From Parasponia andersonii (lineage: Eukaryota > Streptophyta > Magnoliopsida > Rosales > Cannabaceae): a DNA stretch of 64,000 nt. Where the stretch lies: positions 728,652-792,651 of the forward strand of contig JXTB01000089.1 of the NCBI GenBank assembly GCA_002914805.1, read 5' to 3'. Of this stretch, positions 21,725 to 34,113 are shown in pieces. The position numbers were made by a program, and so were the translations under genes. The stretch's first letter is position 1. Every line of letters begins with the position of its first letter. The notes under the pieces were generated by a model, which had not been told where the DNA came from, did not search any database, and was given only the letters and a program-made list of their open reading frames with translations.

Positions 21725-23776
21725 ATCTCTCCTTTTTGATGATAACAAACATTGATTTATGACATAAAAGAAAATATGTAATAAGGATATGCAAATATAA
21801 AATTTGACAACTTTACCTTCATCTTTACCATATTTTAAACTCTATCTCAAAATATGCTTGAGAAACTAAAAGGACTTGCTCCCCCTTTTTAACTTAATTA
21901 AGCATTATAAGCATGTTATGAGAAAAGAAGAAATGTGTGCTAAATAAATTTCTCCCCTATAAAATATGCACACTCATAAATGAATCTTTTTATCCCAATA
22001 TCCATAAATTAACATTATTCTCCCCCTTTTGACATCATTAAAAAGATATAAACAAATTTTAAACAAAATGTTATATAAAAATTAATCTATCCCTTTTAAA
22101 AATAAGATACTCCCCACATTAATTGACAATATTGCTCTCTCTATTTGAATATATACAAAAGTATATGAAAGAGCAATACACAAATAATTTTCTCCCAATG
22201 TGCAAAAGTACTATTACAAGTTAAGCAATTAGGAGATAAGAAGGAATCTAAAATTGTACAATCTTCAAAATAAGAATAACAATGTCAAATATAAGATTGA
22301 ACAATAAAATGATGCCAAAGTGAAAAAGTAAAGCATTCTTTTTAATTTCTGTGAAACTTCTTCTATTAATAATAGGTATGACAAATATAGCATATTCAAA
22401 ATAGAGCTCTAAATCTTGATATTTCACTTGTTGAAAATATATTTTTCCAACTAATCATTATAAAGCATGGGAGAAATTTAAATCATTCAAGCACAATAGT
22501 GAAATAATTTTGTTTTCTTTATTTTCATCGAACTCTAAAGAGCATATTAAAATTCATAGAAAAATGATAATAAGAAATCTAGTACAAGCAAATCATAAAT
22601 ATGCTCCCTCTTAATATATGAATCATGATCAAAATGATAAATAACCAAAGTAGACAATGATCATTCACATAAGAGAGATATTAATTATAGATACTAATAA
22701 TTTATAGATACCAATTAATTTTGAAATCAATTACCAGTTATATTTGAAGAAAAAAAATAACTTAAAACTATGCCAATAGATACTAATTGTATTTTGAAAA
22801 ACTATACCAAGTTGATACCAATTAAAATAATAAATCAAAGATAAAATGTCTAACTTGATAACAATTGTAAATCAAAAACACATTCTTCCTCTCTTTTTGA
22901 TATCATCAAAAAGTTATATCAATATGAAGGATAAGATTGATACCGATTAACAAATACAAAGTAAAACATGAATAACAACTAATAATAAGTATCCAATCCA
23001 AATTTGACATGTTATCAAAGTTTAAACAACTATAAGAAATAGATGTTTAGAAAAGATAAAGTATAGCAAAGCATGTCTTGAAAGCTAATGAGAATCTTGT
23101 ATGTGATATTCATCAAAAATTTATTCTCATAAAAAATCATGCATAAAAATACAAAATGACAAAGTTACAAAGTACAAATATTGAATTCAAGTAATATGTC
23201 ATTTTGAGTCCAAATACAATACCAATATAGATAAAATAATTCAAGTAATTATATATGGTATTCGTCTTGTAAAAACTTAGCAAGCATTTGCACACATATA
23301 AGAGTTTAAGTAATATGCATCATGCAATCCATTTAAATCATATATGGGCAACTAATATGTTAGTCAAAATTAGGCTCATAAATAAAATTTCAAATAAGAT
23401 CAAAGAAATGTGAGAGAATGAATAAAAAAACATTTAAAGGCCATAAATACTCATATTCCTACGAGGTTTCAGTAGACTGAAAAGAGGTTTTCACTGTACC
23501 GATTCTGGTAGAAAGATTGGTGTTTCTGAGCCAATTTTTTGGTAGACCGAAAATCTTTTCAGCTTGCCAAAAACTATTTCCGTAGTTCTTGAAAATTTTT
23601 GTTTCCAAAACAAGAAAAATGTTTAAACTATCAACTAAAACATTGAAAAATCATCAATTTTAAATAACATAAAATGCATAACAAATAATATTTAAACAAA
23701 ACAAATCAAGACAATTCATCATAATCAACTATACCAAATTTACTTCGACGTCTTCAAAGGCTTTAAGTGCTCATGC
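21725..23776 (-). other. Copia 4 long 3' non-coding region
   Basis: About 2 kb of AT-rich DNA without open frames. It contains several purine tracts on the minus strand (GGGGGAG near 21,880, GGGGGAGA near 22,025, GGGGAGTA near 22,110). A stretch at 23,465-23,590 repeats TAGAC(C/T)GAAAA-like words also seen in copia 2 around 13,370-13,480, so it belongs to the same family 3' region. Confidence 0.6.
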
Positions 23777-24560
23777 TTAAATTTTTTTAAAGAAGAAATA
23801 CCTTGATTGATTGATAAGGATTCTATCCTTCCAATTGGACTTAATTATTATCTTTTGATTTGTCATTAAACTCCGATCATTTAAGTTTAATACCATACCT
23901 ACAACAAAATCATCTATGCTTGTCTCCTTGGAGGAGTCATTTTGAAACCAATAAAGAAAATCATGTAAATTTTTTTGAAAAATTATCAACTAACTCAAAA
24001 GCATATCATTTTTGAAAAACAATTAACTTAATTTTCAAAGTAACATGCTTTACAAATTTTTTTGTTTCCAAATATTAGATTACGTAAGTCATAATAAGAT
24101 TCTTTTAGTAAAGATTATACCCATATTAGCATGTCTAAGTTTTCTATGCCAAAATCAATAAACTTTTTTTAAAAAACAAAAAAATTATTTTGACTTGAAA
24201 ATTTTTTCACAACAATAATATATATATTTAATCAAAAGATATCATCTCATTTGTTCGAAATTTCAAATTAAGCATTTAATAGAATTAAAAACTCAATAAC
24301 TTAATCATATAGTTGACAAAAATTAAACATATTAGATTTCTAGCAAGATATTCTCAAAGATATGCAAAGAATTATTATCGATATTACTTATACCAATAAT
24401 CTTGCTTCTTGTATTGTCTCCAAAAAAGAAATATCTACCATCATTTCTTTGTGAAAATTTAGAGCTTGGTGAAGGTCATCGGTCAAGTACTTGGAACAAC
24501 AACTTTCTTACTTGTACCTACAACAAATATTCAAATTTGGATTTTTGGTACCCACTTAAC
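23777..24560 (-). pseudogene. Copia 4 protease and pol scraps
   Basis: Near 24,500 the minus strand reads ESCCSKYLTDD followed by a frame with FFFGDNTRSKIIGI, the protease region. The catalytic Asp of DSGCS is replaced by Glu in this reading. Near 24,170-24,010 is WHRKLRHANMG followed by KKICKACYF, a pre-integrase finger. The open block at 23,989-23,777 ends with KDRILINQSRYF, which resembles the RT thumb (FINQSKY in copia 2), implying that integrase core and most of RT were deleted. The RT reading is tentative; the protease and pre-integrase readings are better supported. Confidence 0.6.
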
Positions 24561-24639
24561 TTTGGGTTCTTGGGGGTTAGTCTTTGAATTCTTTGATATT
24601 CATTCTTGTTTGACACTAAAATATGTATTTTTCTTGATG

Positions 24640-25710
24640 GAGCATGGAAAACTTATATGTCTATCTTGATTACAAAAATTGCATGCATACTTTGAGTCTC
24701 TACTATAGGTTGCTTTAACAAAATAATTTTTGAGATAATTTTGTTTTACAAAGGTTTTTATCTTATTCCTCCTTTGTCAAAAATACATCTTTGTCCACCA
24801 AGTATTAAATCAAAGTTCTTCTTTCTATTGGTGAAATTGTGGACAATATTGGTTAAATCTAAATTGTTTCTTTTAATGAAGCATTTTCATTTCCAAATGA
24901 TACACATATATCACAAGTCAAAATAACTTCCTTTTTTTTTTTTAAGTTTTTCAAGTTCTTTTGATGAAAGGGACAATTTTTTATTGAGAGCATTATTTTT
25001 CAAGACAAGCAATTTGTAGTTATCATGCAACTCATTAAAATCATGAAGTAGCTTTTTGTATGATAACTTTTCTTCATCATTTTCATTGTCAAAATCACAA
25101 CTCTTATCATTATCATCAAGAAAATCATCATGTAAGTCATTATAGAGTTCAAGAGAGTTTACTTCATCATTGTTATCTATGAAGCACATGTTGTCTTCTT
25201 GAATTTCATCATCTAAATTATCATCATTGCTATCATCCCAAGCGGCTTTGATTTCTTCTTCTTGCATGGAAGATTTGAGAGTACTGACTTTCTTTTTCTT
25301 ATCTTTCTCCTCATCTTCTTCATTGCTTTCTTTTATTTGACTTGTGGCGGCATATGAGCATTCGAGCATTTTTCACATTTTATGAGCATTAGTAGCCAAT
25401 TGAATATTATTATAAATATTTACATCTATACCACATAACAAATTATTAAAAGCACATGAATTCCTAGAAAACATGATTTTGTCAAAATCTTCATATATAT
25501 ATAAAACTCTTTTTCAACAAATTTGCTATCAATTATTCTTCTAGGAATATGTTGACCTTGATCAACAATATTCAATAAATCATCACTCATAGATTTAAGA
25601 AATTTAAGCATATTAATTTTCCAAATATCATAGTCAACACCATTGAAAAATGATGGTCTAGTTGAAAACCCATCATTTGGAAGATTTTGAAAGTTGTTTA
25701 GGTTAGTCAT
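24640..25710 (-). pseudogene. Copia 4 gag remnant
   Basis: An ATG at 25,710 opens the frame with NDGFSTRPSFFNGVDYDIW, the SIRE-type gag start, to 25,426. A second block at 25,369-24,911 is strongly acidic (many D, E and N, ending in LKKKK) and resembles the copia 2 segment at 9,699-9,980. A further block near 24,820-24,740 corresponds to the copia 2 LGGQ...FDKGGI motif. The zinc knuckle near 24,690-24,655 reads CNFCNQDRHISFPCS, retaining C-C-H-C. Stops separate the blocks. The middle capsid region is deleted between 25,426 and 25,370. Confidence 0.78.
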
Positions 25711-25744
25711 CTCAAGATGGTTAAGGCTTTAAAATTGAGCACTA

Positions 25745-25757
25745 AACTCTGATACCA
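25745..25757 (-). other. Primer-binding site of copia 4
   Basis: The minus strand reads TGGTATCAGAGTT, whose first 11 bases are the canonical tRNA-Met primer site. Confidence 0.85.
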
Positions 25758-25759
25758 AT

Positions 25760-27502
25760 TATTAGCTATTATTAGCCCAACATTGACAACCCAAGAGGCA
25801 GGTGAATTGGATTTTAAAATATTTTAATAAACTTTTCAACTATTTAAAACCATAGACCACTATTTTGAAATTATGAGACTAAATGAACAAAGTGCAAAGT
25901 ATATAACAATAATAGGAAGTCAATTAAGCATAATAAATATTAAACATGTATTCAAATAGTTTACATTAAAGTAAAAAGTGTAGGGATAGAGAAAATACAA
26001 ACTTAGTTTTACGAGGTTCGATAAATATGACAGTTTGCCTACTTCCCCGGCTCTCGACAACTTGCTTTGAGCTTCTACTATTCGGATCAAGATTGTGGAC
26101 TTGACCAACCTTTGTACATAATAATAATTTCTTCGTAGACATACTCACACCTCTACAATAGTCTTGACTCCATCTCTATCATAACTAACCTTGGATTTGT
26201 TTTGACTCCGGTGCCAATCCTCATCTAGACGGATAGTTTAAACAATGGTGTCAATCTCACCAACTCATGAGTTGTTTAGAATATAGTGACAACCTCACCT
26301 ACACTCGAGTTGTTTAGATTCTGGTGGCAACCTTGCCTAAAATGGATTGTTTTGACTCCTATGGCAACCTCACCTCACAATTACAATTTTAGTTTTTTTT
26401 TTATGGAACACTCAACTACAATCTCTCTCAAGTGAAAATATTTGATACAAGGTAAGCTTAGAGAGAATAGATGTAAACATAAGATATAATCTAGTTTGGC
26501 TCAATTGATTTTTGTAAAAAAATAGATTTGAAAGTTTGGTTCACAAAAATAGATTTGAACAACTTGAATGTATGATATAAGCAATGTAAAGATATTCAAA
26601 AGTTATTTCAAATGTTAAAAAAAGCTTCTATTTATACACAATAATGAAAACTAGCCATTTATAACCGTTAGACACATTTTTTGCCATTTTCGGTAGACCA
26701 AAAATACTAGCCATTGGTTGTACTTTTTCAATGGTTGAATTCTAACGAATATATTTTTGTCACTGCCATTTTTGGTAAACCGGTAGAATTTTCAGTAGAC
26801 CAAAAACCTTATTTTATTTGATAGTTTTAGCATTTGGTTATATTTCAGATTTTGACAATTTTTGATTTTTTTCAAAATTGACTTTTAAACTTGTTTTAAA
26901 TACTTTAAAAATATTAGAAATAAATTTGAAAAGAGTATTTTGGCTATTACAAACTTGTTTTAGTTTTTCAAAGATATTTAACAATAATTTAGAAAATGTT
27001 CATACTAAAACACATTCTAGTTTGCAAATAAAATATCCATTTTAGCCTATATCAAATAATCATAATTTTAAATATATTTGTAGCTTATTTAAACTTAAGA
27101 AATCATGTTTTAAAGAATATTTTTCATATTCAAAATCATTATTTTCTATTTTCAAACTTTTATAATAAAATAACTATTTTAAGTTTAAGATAGTTTAAAA
27201 ATCTTTTGAAAAGTATGAGCCAATGCAAAGAAATTTTTATGTGCAATGAACTAAATCAAATATCAGATTAAATATAATTATACCTTATCTAAGCCACGTC
27301 TTGTATCTTGATTGTTTATCTTCAAGCTTGATTCTAATAACTCCAATATGCATCTATCTTCAAACTTGCTTCCTTGATCAACTTGAGTTAGAACTTTAAA
27401 ACAATTTTACCACACACTCAAGTTAAATCGTTAGTACTAAATCAAATGTTTGTTATCTTTGAAAGTAAGAGTGAGTAAAATTGAAACCTTAATTTCCCAA
27501 CA
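25760..27502 (-). repeat. Right (5') LTR of copia 4 (about 1.74 kb)
   Basis: On the minus strand it begins TGTTGGGAAATT at 27,502. The inner end is next to the primer site and uncertain by about 25 bp. Its inner 400 bp are homologous to the end of the copia 2 LTR (shared CTCAAAGCAAGTTG/CTCGAAGTGGATTG context, AATCCAATTCACC), which supports the common family. Confidence 0.82.
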
Positions 27503-27509
27503 CATAATG

Positions 27510-29729
27510 TATGCTTCTAGACAGTATCGATTTCTCATATACCCATTCAGTATCGATTTCTATTATACCCATTCAGTATTTTCATTAATCTTTCGAACAG
27601 ATACATCCATCTCGTGTGAACTGGGCCACCTAATTTAACTTCTCTAACTAAATGCATTGTTAAATGCATCATTATATCAAGTAACGAAAGAGGTTGGTAT
27701 TGCTCTAACATAGGATAATGACAATTTCTTCTTGTAAAACATCTAACTTTGAAGCATTTACTATTTTTTTACAGATTGCATTAAAGAAGAAACACACTCT
27801 TGTAATAATATATTTTACATAATTTTGTAAAATTGAATGAATCATAATTAGGAGTAATTGTTACAATAATATGTGATAATCATGTGATTGAGTCTAATTT
27901 GTCTTAAGTCCTTTACTGACACTAAATTACGAATATTTGATAAATATCCTTTTGGTACCCTCATATTTGCCAAGCACTCACACATTTTAGGTCTTTTTTT
28001 CTTATTCAAATTGAAGCAAGCTAGAGATTGATATGCCTATTAATCACTCATTACTAGAGCTAACTCTTTCCTTAATCCTATTTCCTGAAAATCTAAATAA
28101 AAGGTAATCCCATCTTTTGTTTTTCTAGGGATGTTAAGAAGAGTCATGATAATACTATCACAAATCTTTTTCTCTATATGAATCATATCCAAATTATGTC
28201 TCAACAACAAAAATTTCCAATATTCCAGTTCAAAAAAAAATCAACTCTTTTTTCCAACATTCATATTTTTTTTCTTTTTTTCCTTTGTCTTTTTGTTCAT
28301 ATTTGCAGTTTCGCTTTCCATACTGAATATTAAGTTCACGTATTTTATCATAAATTGCTTTACCACTTGATAATTCTGAGGCAACACTAAATTTTTTTCA
28401 CCATTAAACGCCTTTGTATATTTTCCAAATGAGTGAATTAAAGGTAGACATTGTTGATAACCTATATATGCTTCTTTCCTTCTATTTTTCAATCTTATAG
28501 CGTAGGTATTCTCACTACAAATAGGACATACTCTATAACCTTTCACAAAATGCTGAGATAAGTTTCCATATACAGGAAATTAGTTGATTGTCCATAATAG
28601 AACAACTCGTAGTATAAAATTCTCCTCTCTAAAGGAATCGTAGCATTCATTCCTATCCCAAAAAGTTTTCAAATCATCTAATAAGGGTACTAAATTAATA
28701 TCAATATCATTACTAGGTTATTTATCTCCTAATATTAGCAATGCTAACATTGTAAATCTCCTTTTCATACGTAACCAAAGAGAAAGATTATAAATAGCAA
28801 GAATGGCCAGTCAACAACTATAAGTAGAACTTAGTAAACTATGAGGGTTAATACCATTTGTCGAAAGACTAAGATGAAGGTTTTTAGGATCTTCTCTAAT
28901 TTTTGACCATATTTCATCCACCCTCTTCCAAGTTGGTGAATCAATGGGATGCGGAAGCTTGCCATCTTTTCTTCTTTCTTTCTCATGCCATGTTAATCGT
29001 TTCACATGATCAGGATTCCAAAATAAATGTTTTAATCGTGGTATTGGAAGAATATACCACAAGGCTTTAGTTGGTATTCTAACCTTCTTTTTTTTACTAT
29101 TCTTTTTATTTTTCCATCTTGAACGTTGGCATTTATGATAAGCTTTAACTTCATCGTACTCTTCTTGGTATAAGATGCAATCAATTAGGCATATATGTAT
29201 CTTTTCGTATTCTGTGCCTAAGGCATGCAATGATTTTCTAGCATCATATATAGAGGAAGGAATGTTATTACTGTCTGAAAGGATTTCTCCAAGAAATTCT
29301 AACTAAGAATAACAATTTTGTGACTTTTGAATTAGAAAAAAAAGGGCTTTTGGCATCTTCTAATAATTTTACAAATTCCTCCAGACGATTAACAAAATGT
29401 TCTACGGTATCATTAACCATATCGACTACATGATCATCTTCTAAATCTATCAAAATATCTTCCATACGAGTTCTTTTGTGAGAAATATATTCACTCTCTG
29501 ATTTTTTCACGTGCCATATCCACTTTATATAGGACATGTCCATTCTATTCATACACAAATGTCCTCTTACGTCACCAAATATAAATTTTTTCATGTTATC
29601 ACACTTAATACATAGACAAGGCATCATATTGGGATCAAGATCTTTTTCAATAAAAAATTTCAAAAAAGCTTCAACTCCTTCCTTATACTCTTTTGTCAAT
29701 ATATTCTTCGTCATCCAATTTCTATCCAT
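27510..29729 (-). pseudogene. TNP2-like CACTA transposase, element A
   Basis: An ATG at 29,729 starts MDRNWMTKNILTKEYKEGVEAFL and the finger MPCLCIKCDN, the N-terminal Transpos_assoc domain (to about 29,480). A central block at 29,230-28,811 has YEKIHICLIDCILY and PRLKHLFW, followed by YRVCPICSENT and YIGYQQCLPL (28,546-28,241) of the TNP2 domain. Further on are RVPKGYLSNIRN near 27,930 and LGGPVHTRWMYLFE near 27,620 from the DUF4218 segment. CACTA TNP2 proteins cut and join the element ends. At least five stops or shifts break it, and the C-terminus is lost at copia 4. Confidence 0.85.
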
Positions 29730-30520
29730 CTTAGCTAAATTTTGAAAAAAAAAAGTCAATAGAACCTGTCCTAATTAATGGACTAACCCTCCCTATAAAT
29801 AAACACAGATATATTAACTAAAAAATTATTATATATTCTACTAAGTATCAAAAGTTTATATTTATCTCTAAATTCACAATACTCTATGACAATATAATTA
29901 AATTTATCACTAAAATTACATTAATTATACTATAAAACATTATAAATATTACACATTATTACAAATTATAACCTAATGTATATTAAAAAATCTTAACATA
30001 CATTGTACAAAGTCCTTTCATGTAACAATTCTTAGTATAAAGGAACTAATTTAAAACCTAAAATTATCATTCAACCTAACTAAAAAATAAATTTAAAAGG
30101 TCGAGAAAACAGGAAAAAACTGAGAAAAATACTTAAATTAGACAAAATAGAATGTTTGAAGTAAAAATTGAAGTAGAATCCATAATATCAATTAAGAACG
30201 AACCTAATACATATAAAAGGCAAAAAAAAAATCACATAATGGTCGGATTTTATAGTAGTAAACTGAGAAAATTTAAAATCTTTCTAGAACAAAACAGAGC
30301 TACAAACACTTATAGATCCAAAAAGGAAATCCTATAAGATTATTAGCGCATCAAAAGGAAGAATATACAACAAGAATCATGAAATTTGGTAGTAATTTGG
30401 CCCAAAAACTCGAGGGTGGCGACAAAGAAGATGATTTTGGGCTCTCAGTGGGTTCAATCAGGGACGAAGAAGACGTGCTAGGGCTGAGCTTAGTCCCAGT
30501 ATTTAAGAGGCCACCACATC

Positions 30521-30585
30521 GCTTCCGGTACGAGCGACATAGAATGTTATTTTAACATCTGTCGCATCGCTCGTACCAGAAGCGG
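30521..30585. repeat. Hairpin in the subterminal region of CACTA A
   Basis: CGCTTCCGGTACGAGCGA at about 30,521 is mirrored by TCGCTCGTACCAGAAGCG at about 30,567, 18 bp arms with one mismatch and a loop near 28 bp. GC content is much higher than the surroundings. In CACTA elements such subterminal repeats usually bind the accessory protein; that role is an inference here. Confidence 0.75.
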
Positions 30586-30744
30586 CATAGTATATTTTTG
30601 TGCCATGTCATCTGTTTAAAAAGCGATATGGTATCCTTACATACCACGTCATTTTTCTCACACGTGATATGACATACAAACCATGTCATTTTTCTTAATA
30701 AACGACGTGATTCAAGCACGTTAAACATCATTTTTCTAGTAGTA

Positions 30745-31547
30745 TAAGGCACCCTATTTTTTCTCATCATACCACTTATTTAATGATTGATTAATAAATA
30801 GTTTTCTTATAAAAATATCCGTAGATAAAATATTATGAATACCCTCCACACACATCATATTAATAATGGAACGTTTTTTCTTACTACACCCGTAAAAGAT
30901 TCGTTTTGGCAAACCCTTCAAACATATATACTTGATAAGAATCAAGTCATGTAAAATAAATCAAAATATTATATAATTTAATTGAGCATTTATAATTATT
31001 AAGGAACAACTTAGAAATAGATAAAAGTATAGAGCCTGTTGAATATTCAATCAAAAATCGCCGAAGACAAAATATATTACTTTACGCACACATAGATTAA
31101 CCTTCTGCTTTATATATAATATAGATAGAGTATATTAATAAGGGACATTTTTAGAATTCTATACCTATATTTCAGTTGTTCTTATTTTTTTCATCTATAT
31201 AAAGAGTATTAGAGTACTGAATTTGGGTAAGTGAGATTAGAGTAACCATATGCTTAATATATAATATAGATAGAGTATATTAATAAGGGACATTTTTAGA
31301 ATTCTATACCTATATTTCAGTTGTTCTTATTTTTTTCATCTATATAAAGAGTATTAGAGTACTGAATTTGGGTAAGTGAGATTCGAGTTAGCAGAATCAG
31401 AGAGAGGCATGAGATGTGATACTTCCTGTAATCTTTCTTCTATCACGTATAATGAAAATCTACAGCAGTCAAAAATAGGCTTAGCTGCCTCTCACATTGA
31501 GAGTGAAGCACTATAAATTTGTGTTTTTCTATTGTTTTTTTTTTAAT
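30745..31547. other. Unassigned spacer between CACTA A and B
   Basis: No gene is visible. It contains a 145-bp-period tandem duplication (listed separately) and, near 31,405-31,490, a weak GAGAGGCA/TGCCTCTC inverted pair. This is the insertion target of CACTA B (AAT at 31,545-31,547). Confidence 0.5.
31112..31383 (+). repeat. Two-copy tandem duplication, 145-bp period
   Basis: The block beginning AATATAGATAGAGTATATTA and ending GGGTAAGTGAGATT occurs at about 31,118-31,228 and again at 31,263-31,373 with no difference I can see. Each copy contains a TATA-like CTATATAAAGAG. The near-identity indicates a recent duplication or an assembly artefact. Confidence 0.9.
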
Positions 31548-31580
31548 CACTACAAGAAAGAAGGACTATAGTGACGACGT
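31548..31580 (+). repeat. Left terminal inverted repeat of CACTA B
   Basis: It starts CACTACAAGAAAG and runs into the first GTGACGACG subterminal word. It pairs with 40,196-40,228. Confidence 0.88.
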
Positions 31581-32115
31581 CTATTGTGGCAATAATAAGT
31601 CACCGCTATAGACCTAATCTATAATGACGACAACGAGTTTATCATTACTATTGAAGGTCAACCGTGAAAAGTTGACCAAAAATGCTATAACGACGATACG
31701 ACAACTAGTGTCATCACTATATGTAAAAGATTAGTGATAACACGAGATTGTCGTCGCTATAGAATGTACGGAAAAATGCACCCTCATACAGTAACTTACT
31801 TGCAGAAAAATAGGTGTCTTCTAGGGGATTGTGAAAATATCAGACCCTAAACTGATAATATTTATATAGGGTCTTATAGAGTTTTTAAAATTTTTTTATA
31901 ATTTCAAATAGGTATTAATTAAACTAAAAAGCTAAAAGCACTATAGTGACGACAACTTGTCGCCACTATAGCTTAACCCAAATATTTGAGCAAGTAATTA
32001 GTGATCGCCGAAATTTGACTCGAAAAAAAAAATTGAAATTAAAATAGCGTCTTCGAGGTTATAGTGATGACATTTTACATTTATAGTAGCAACAAATATC
32101 ACCATTATAGGTCCT

Positions 32116-32365
32116 ACAATATAAAAACCCATAGATTGTCTTCTTCCTTTGCTTTTTCACACACCCACATATCTCTCTCTCTTTCCAACCCGTCGGCACA
32201 CACTCTCTCCCTCTCCTCGTTCTCTCTCTCTATCTCTAGGTAATGCTCTCTCTCTCTCTCTCTATTTCTCTTATTTTGTCTCCCTTACTCTTTATCTTCT
32301 CAGTGTAGAGCCGCGCTGTAGCCATCTTCCTCTGTTGTTCGCCTCCACTGGCTCATTGGTTAGTT
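32116..32365 (+). promoter_or_regulatory. Promoter and CT-rich leader of CACTA B
   Basis: A TATA match (CAATATAAAAAC, 32,117-32,128) precedes about 200 bp of CT-rich leader with several CTCTCT runs. The leader ends near a possible splice donor (CATTGGTTAGT at 32,353-32,363), after which AT-rich intron-like DNA extends to the first coding block near 34,114. The same layout (CT-rich leader then donor) is seen in CACTA C. Confidence 0.55.
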
Positions 32366-33224
32366 TTTTTGTTTTTTAACTATTTTTTTAGACTAAAAAA
32401 ATATTTTTTAAAGTTATTATTTGGAATATTAAAAATGAGAATTAGATTATATTATTATTGGATTTATGTATTTATTAATAATATGTTAGTTTTATGTAAT
32501 AGTTAAAAATAATTAGGTTAGATTATTATTATTTCGTGGATATGTTTATATATTAGTTAAAAATAATAGGTTAGTTTATATTATTTAAATCGTGTAATAT
32601 GATTTTGCTCTATTAGATTTGTGGTATGGTAAGATAATGTAGGATTATTTTGGATTTGTGATATGGTGAGATTATTTTGCCTTTGGGAATATTGTGAGAC
32701 TTATTTGAATATATTAAATTATTTAGTTAGATTATGTTGGTTTGTGCTTAAATTGAATATGTGAGATTAATGTTTGTGTAAAAATGATATGAAAAAAATT
32801 ATATTTATAAGTAATTATATTTTTGGTTTATATTGTGTATTTAAATTTGGATTTATGTTAGATTAGATTAGAAATAATAAAAACTAAATTAATACGAATG
32901 TTAGATTAGCACAAATCTAACCATACCACAAATTTTAATCTAATCGTGTAATATGATTTTGCTCTATTAAATAAAATTAATAATAACTGTTTAACACTTG
33001 TAGACAATAGCTTATATATTTTAATTAATAATTAAATATTTAGTAAAAGGTAATAAAATTAATCAATAAAGTTAGTAAAATGAGTAATTAATAAATCTAG
33101 TAATTAAAATTTGATAATTAAGTAATGATAAATAAAAAGAAATTACAGAGTAAGATTAATTATATAATTAATTTATAATAATATTTTTTAAGAAAGAGCA
33201 TGAACTCTCTTTTAAGATTAGCTA

Positions 33225-33560
33225 ATAATAATAAAAATAATACATAAAATAAATAAAAGGTAATAATAAATGTATTATAACAATAATAATAATATATGAA
33301 AATAAATAAGCTTAAATAATAATAATAATAATAATAATAATACTCAGAATAAATAAAAGGTAATAATAACTATATTATCACAATAATAATAATAATAATA
33401 ATAAATGAAATAAATAAGCTTAAATAATAATAATAATAGTACATAAAATAAATAAAAGATAATAATAACTATATTATCACAATAGTAATAATAATAATGT
33501 ATGAAAATAAATAAGCTTAAATAATAATAATAATAATACATAAAATAAATAAAGGTAATA
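33225..33560. repeat. AT-rich minisatellite with AAT runs
   Basis: About four degenerate copies, each near 90 to 105 bp, contain AATAAGCTTAAATAATAATA, then ACATAAAATAAATAAAAGGT, then TATTATCACAATAATAAT. It lies in the intron-like part of CACTA B. Predicted proteins rich in Tyr and Ile from the other strand are artefacts of this repeat. Confidence 0.85.
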
Positions 33561-34113
33561 ATTAATACTTTAATTCCCAAAACTACCTAAAATAAGAAAT
33601 TACAAAATAACCCCTATAGTTATTGGCGAGTTTGTAGTCATAATGTGTATATTTGTATGCATAGTGATTTTAATACATGCATGTATTATTTTAGCCAGAA
33701 AAGAAATTACTTTAGACCTGTTCAGGAGTCGATGAAAGATTATACATCTCAATATTGGTTCTTGAATTGTCTTGTCTGGACAGTTTGGGATTACACATTA
33801 TTTGTCGTTATTCACTTATAAACATTGTTCTTTGGTCAAGTTCTGGTGGTATCTTCATTTATTCTCTGGTTGTGTATATATATGTATTACACTTAGAGGA
33901 ACTATAGGGAAATGCTGCCGAAATTTCAGCGTAAACAAAACAATATTTGAGTGACTAATGAACCACATAACAAAGTAATCCTGATTGAGATAGGGCCTTA
34001 TCCTTTAGAAGTGGAGTGATAAGGTAGATTTAGGACATATTATAATCATGTATATATTCTTTAACAATAATTTCTAACTCGTTCTGACATCAAACAAGAA
34101 GTAATGCAAAAAT

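Larger units (their letters stand above)
20518..27502 (-). mobile_element. Ty1/copia retrotransposon 4, SIRE/Maximus-like, internally deleted
   Basis: Two long direct repeats (20,518-21,724 and about 25,760-27,502) flank gag, protease and only scraps of the rest of pol, on the minus strand. LTR and gag resemble copia 2 (shared block around GTTTAGACTC in the LTR, LGGQ...FDKGGI in gag). Integrase, RT and RNase H are almost completely missing. The right LTR ends TGTTGGGAAATTAAGG (minus start at 27,502) directly against the decayed CACTA element A. Confidence 0.88.
27503..30744 (-). mobile_element. CACTA (En/Spm) element A, 5' half only
   Basis: The minus strand begins TACTACTAGAAAAATGATG at 30,744, a CACTA-type terminus with the first base changed, followed by short subterminal repeats with ACGTC/CACGT words and a hairpin near 30,521-30,584. 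A TNP2-type transposase gene follows on the minus strand. The element is cut at 27,502 by the LTR of copia 4, and the second gene and 3' terminus are not found beyond. Confidence 0.82.

Noticed and set aside
31405..31490. Possible microRNA-like hairpin (GAGAGGCA and TGCCTCTC)
   Set aside because: Only eight bases pair and the rest of the arms do not, which is too weak for a precursor.
33344..33580. Minus-strand open stretch rich in Tyr and Ile
   Set aside because: It is the translation of AAT minisatellite units, not a protein.
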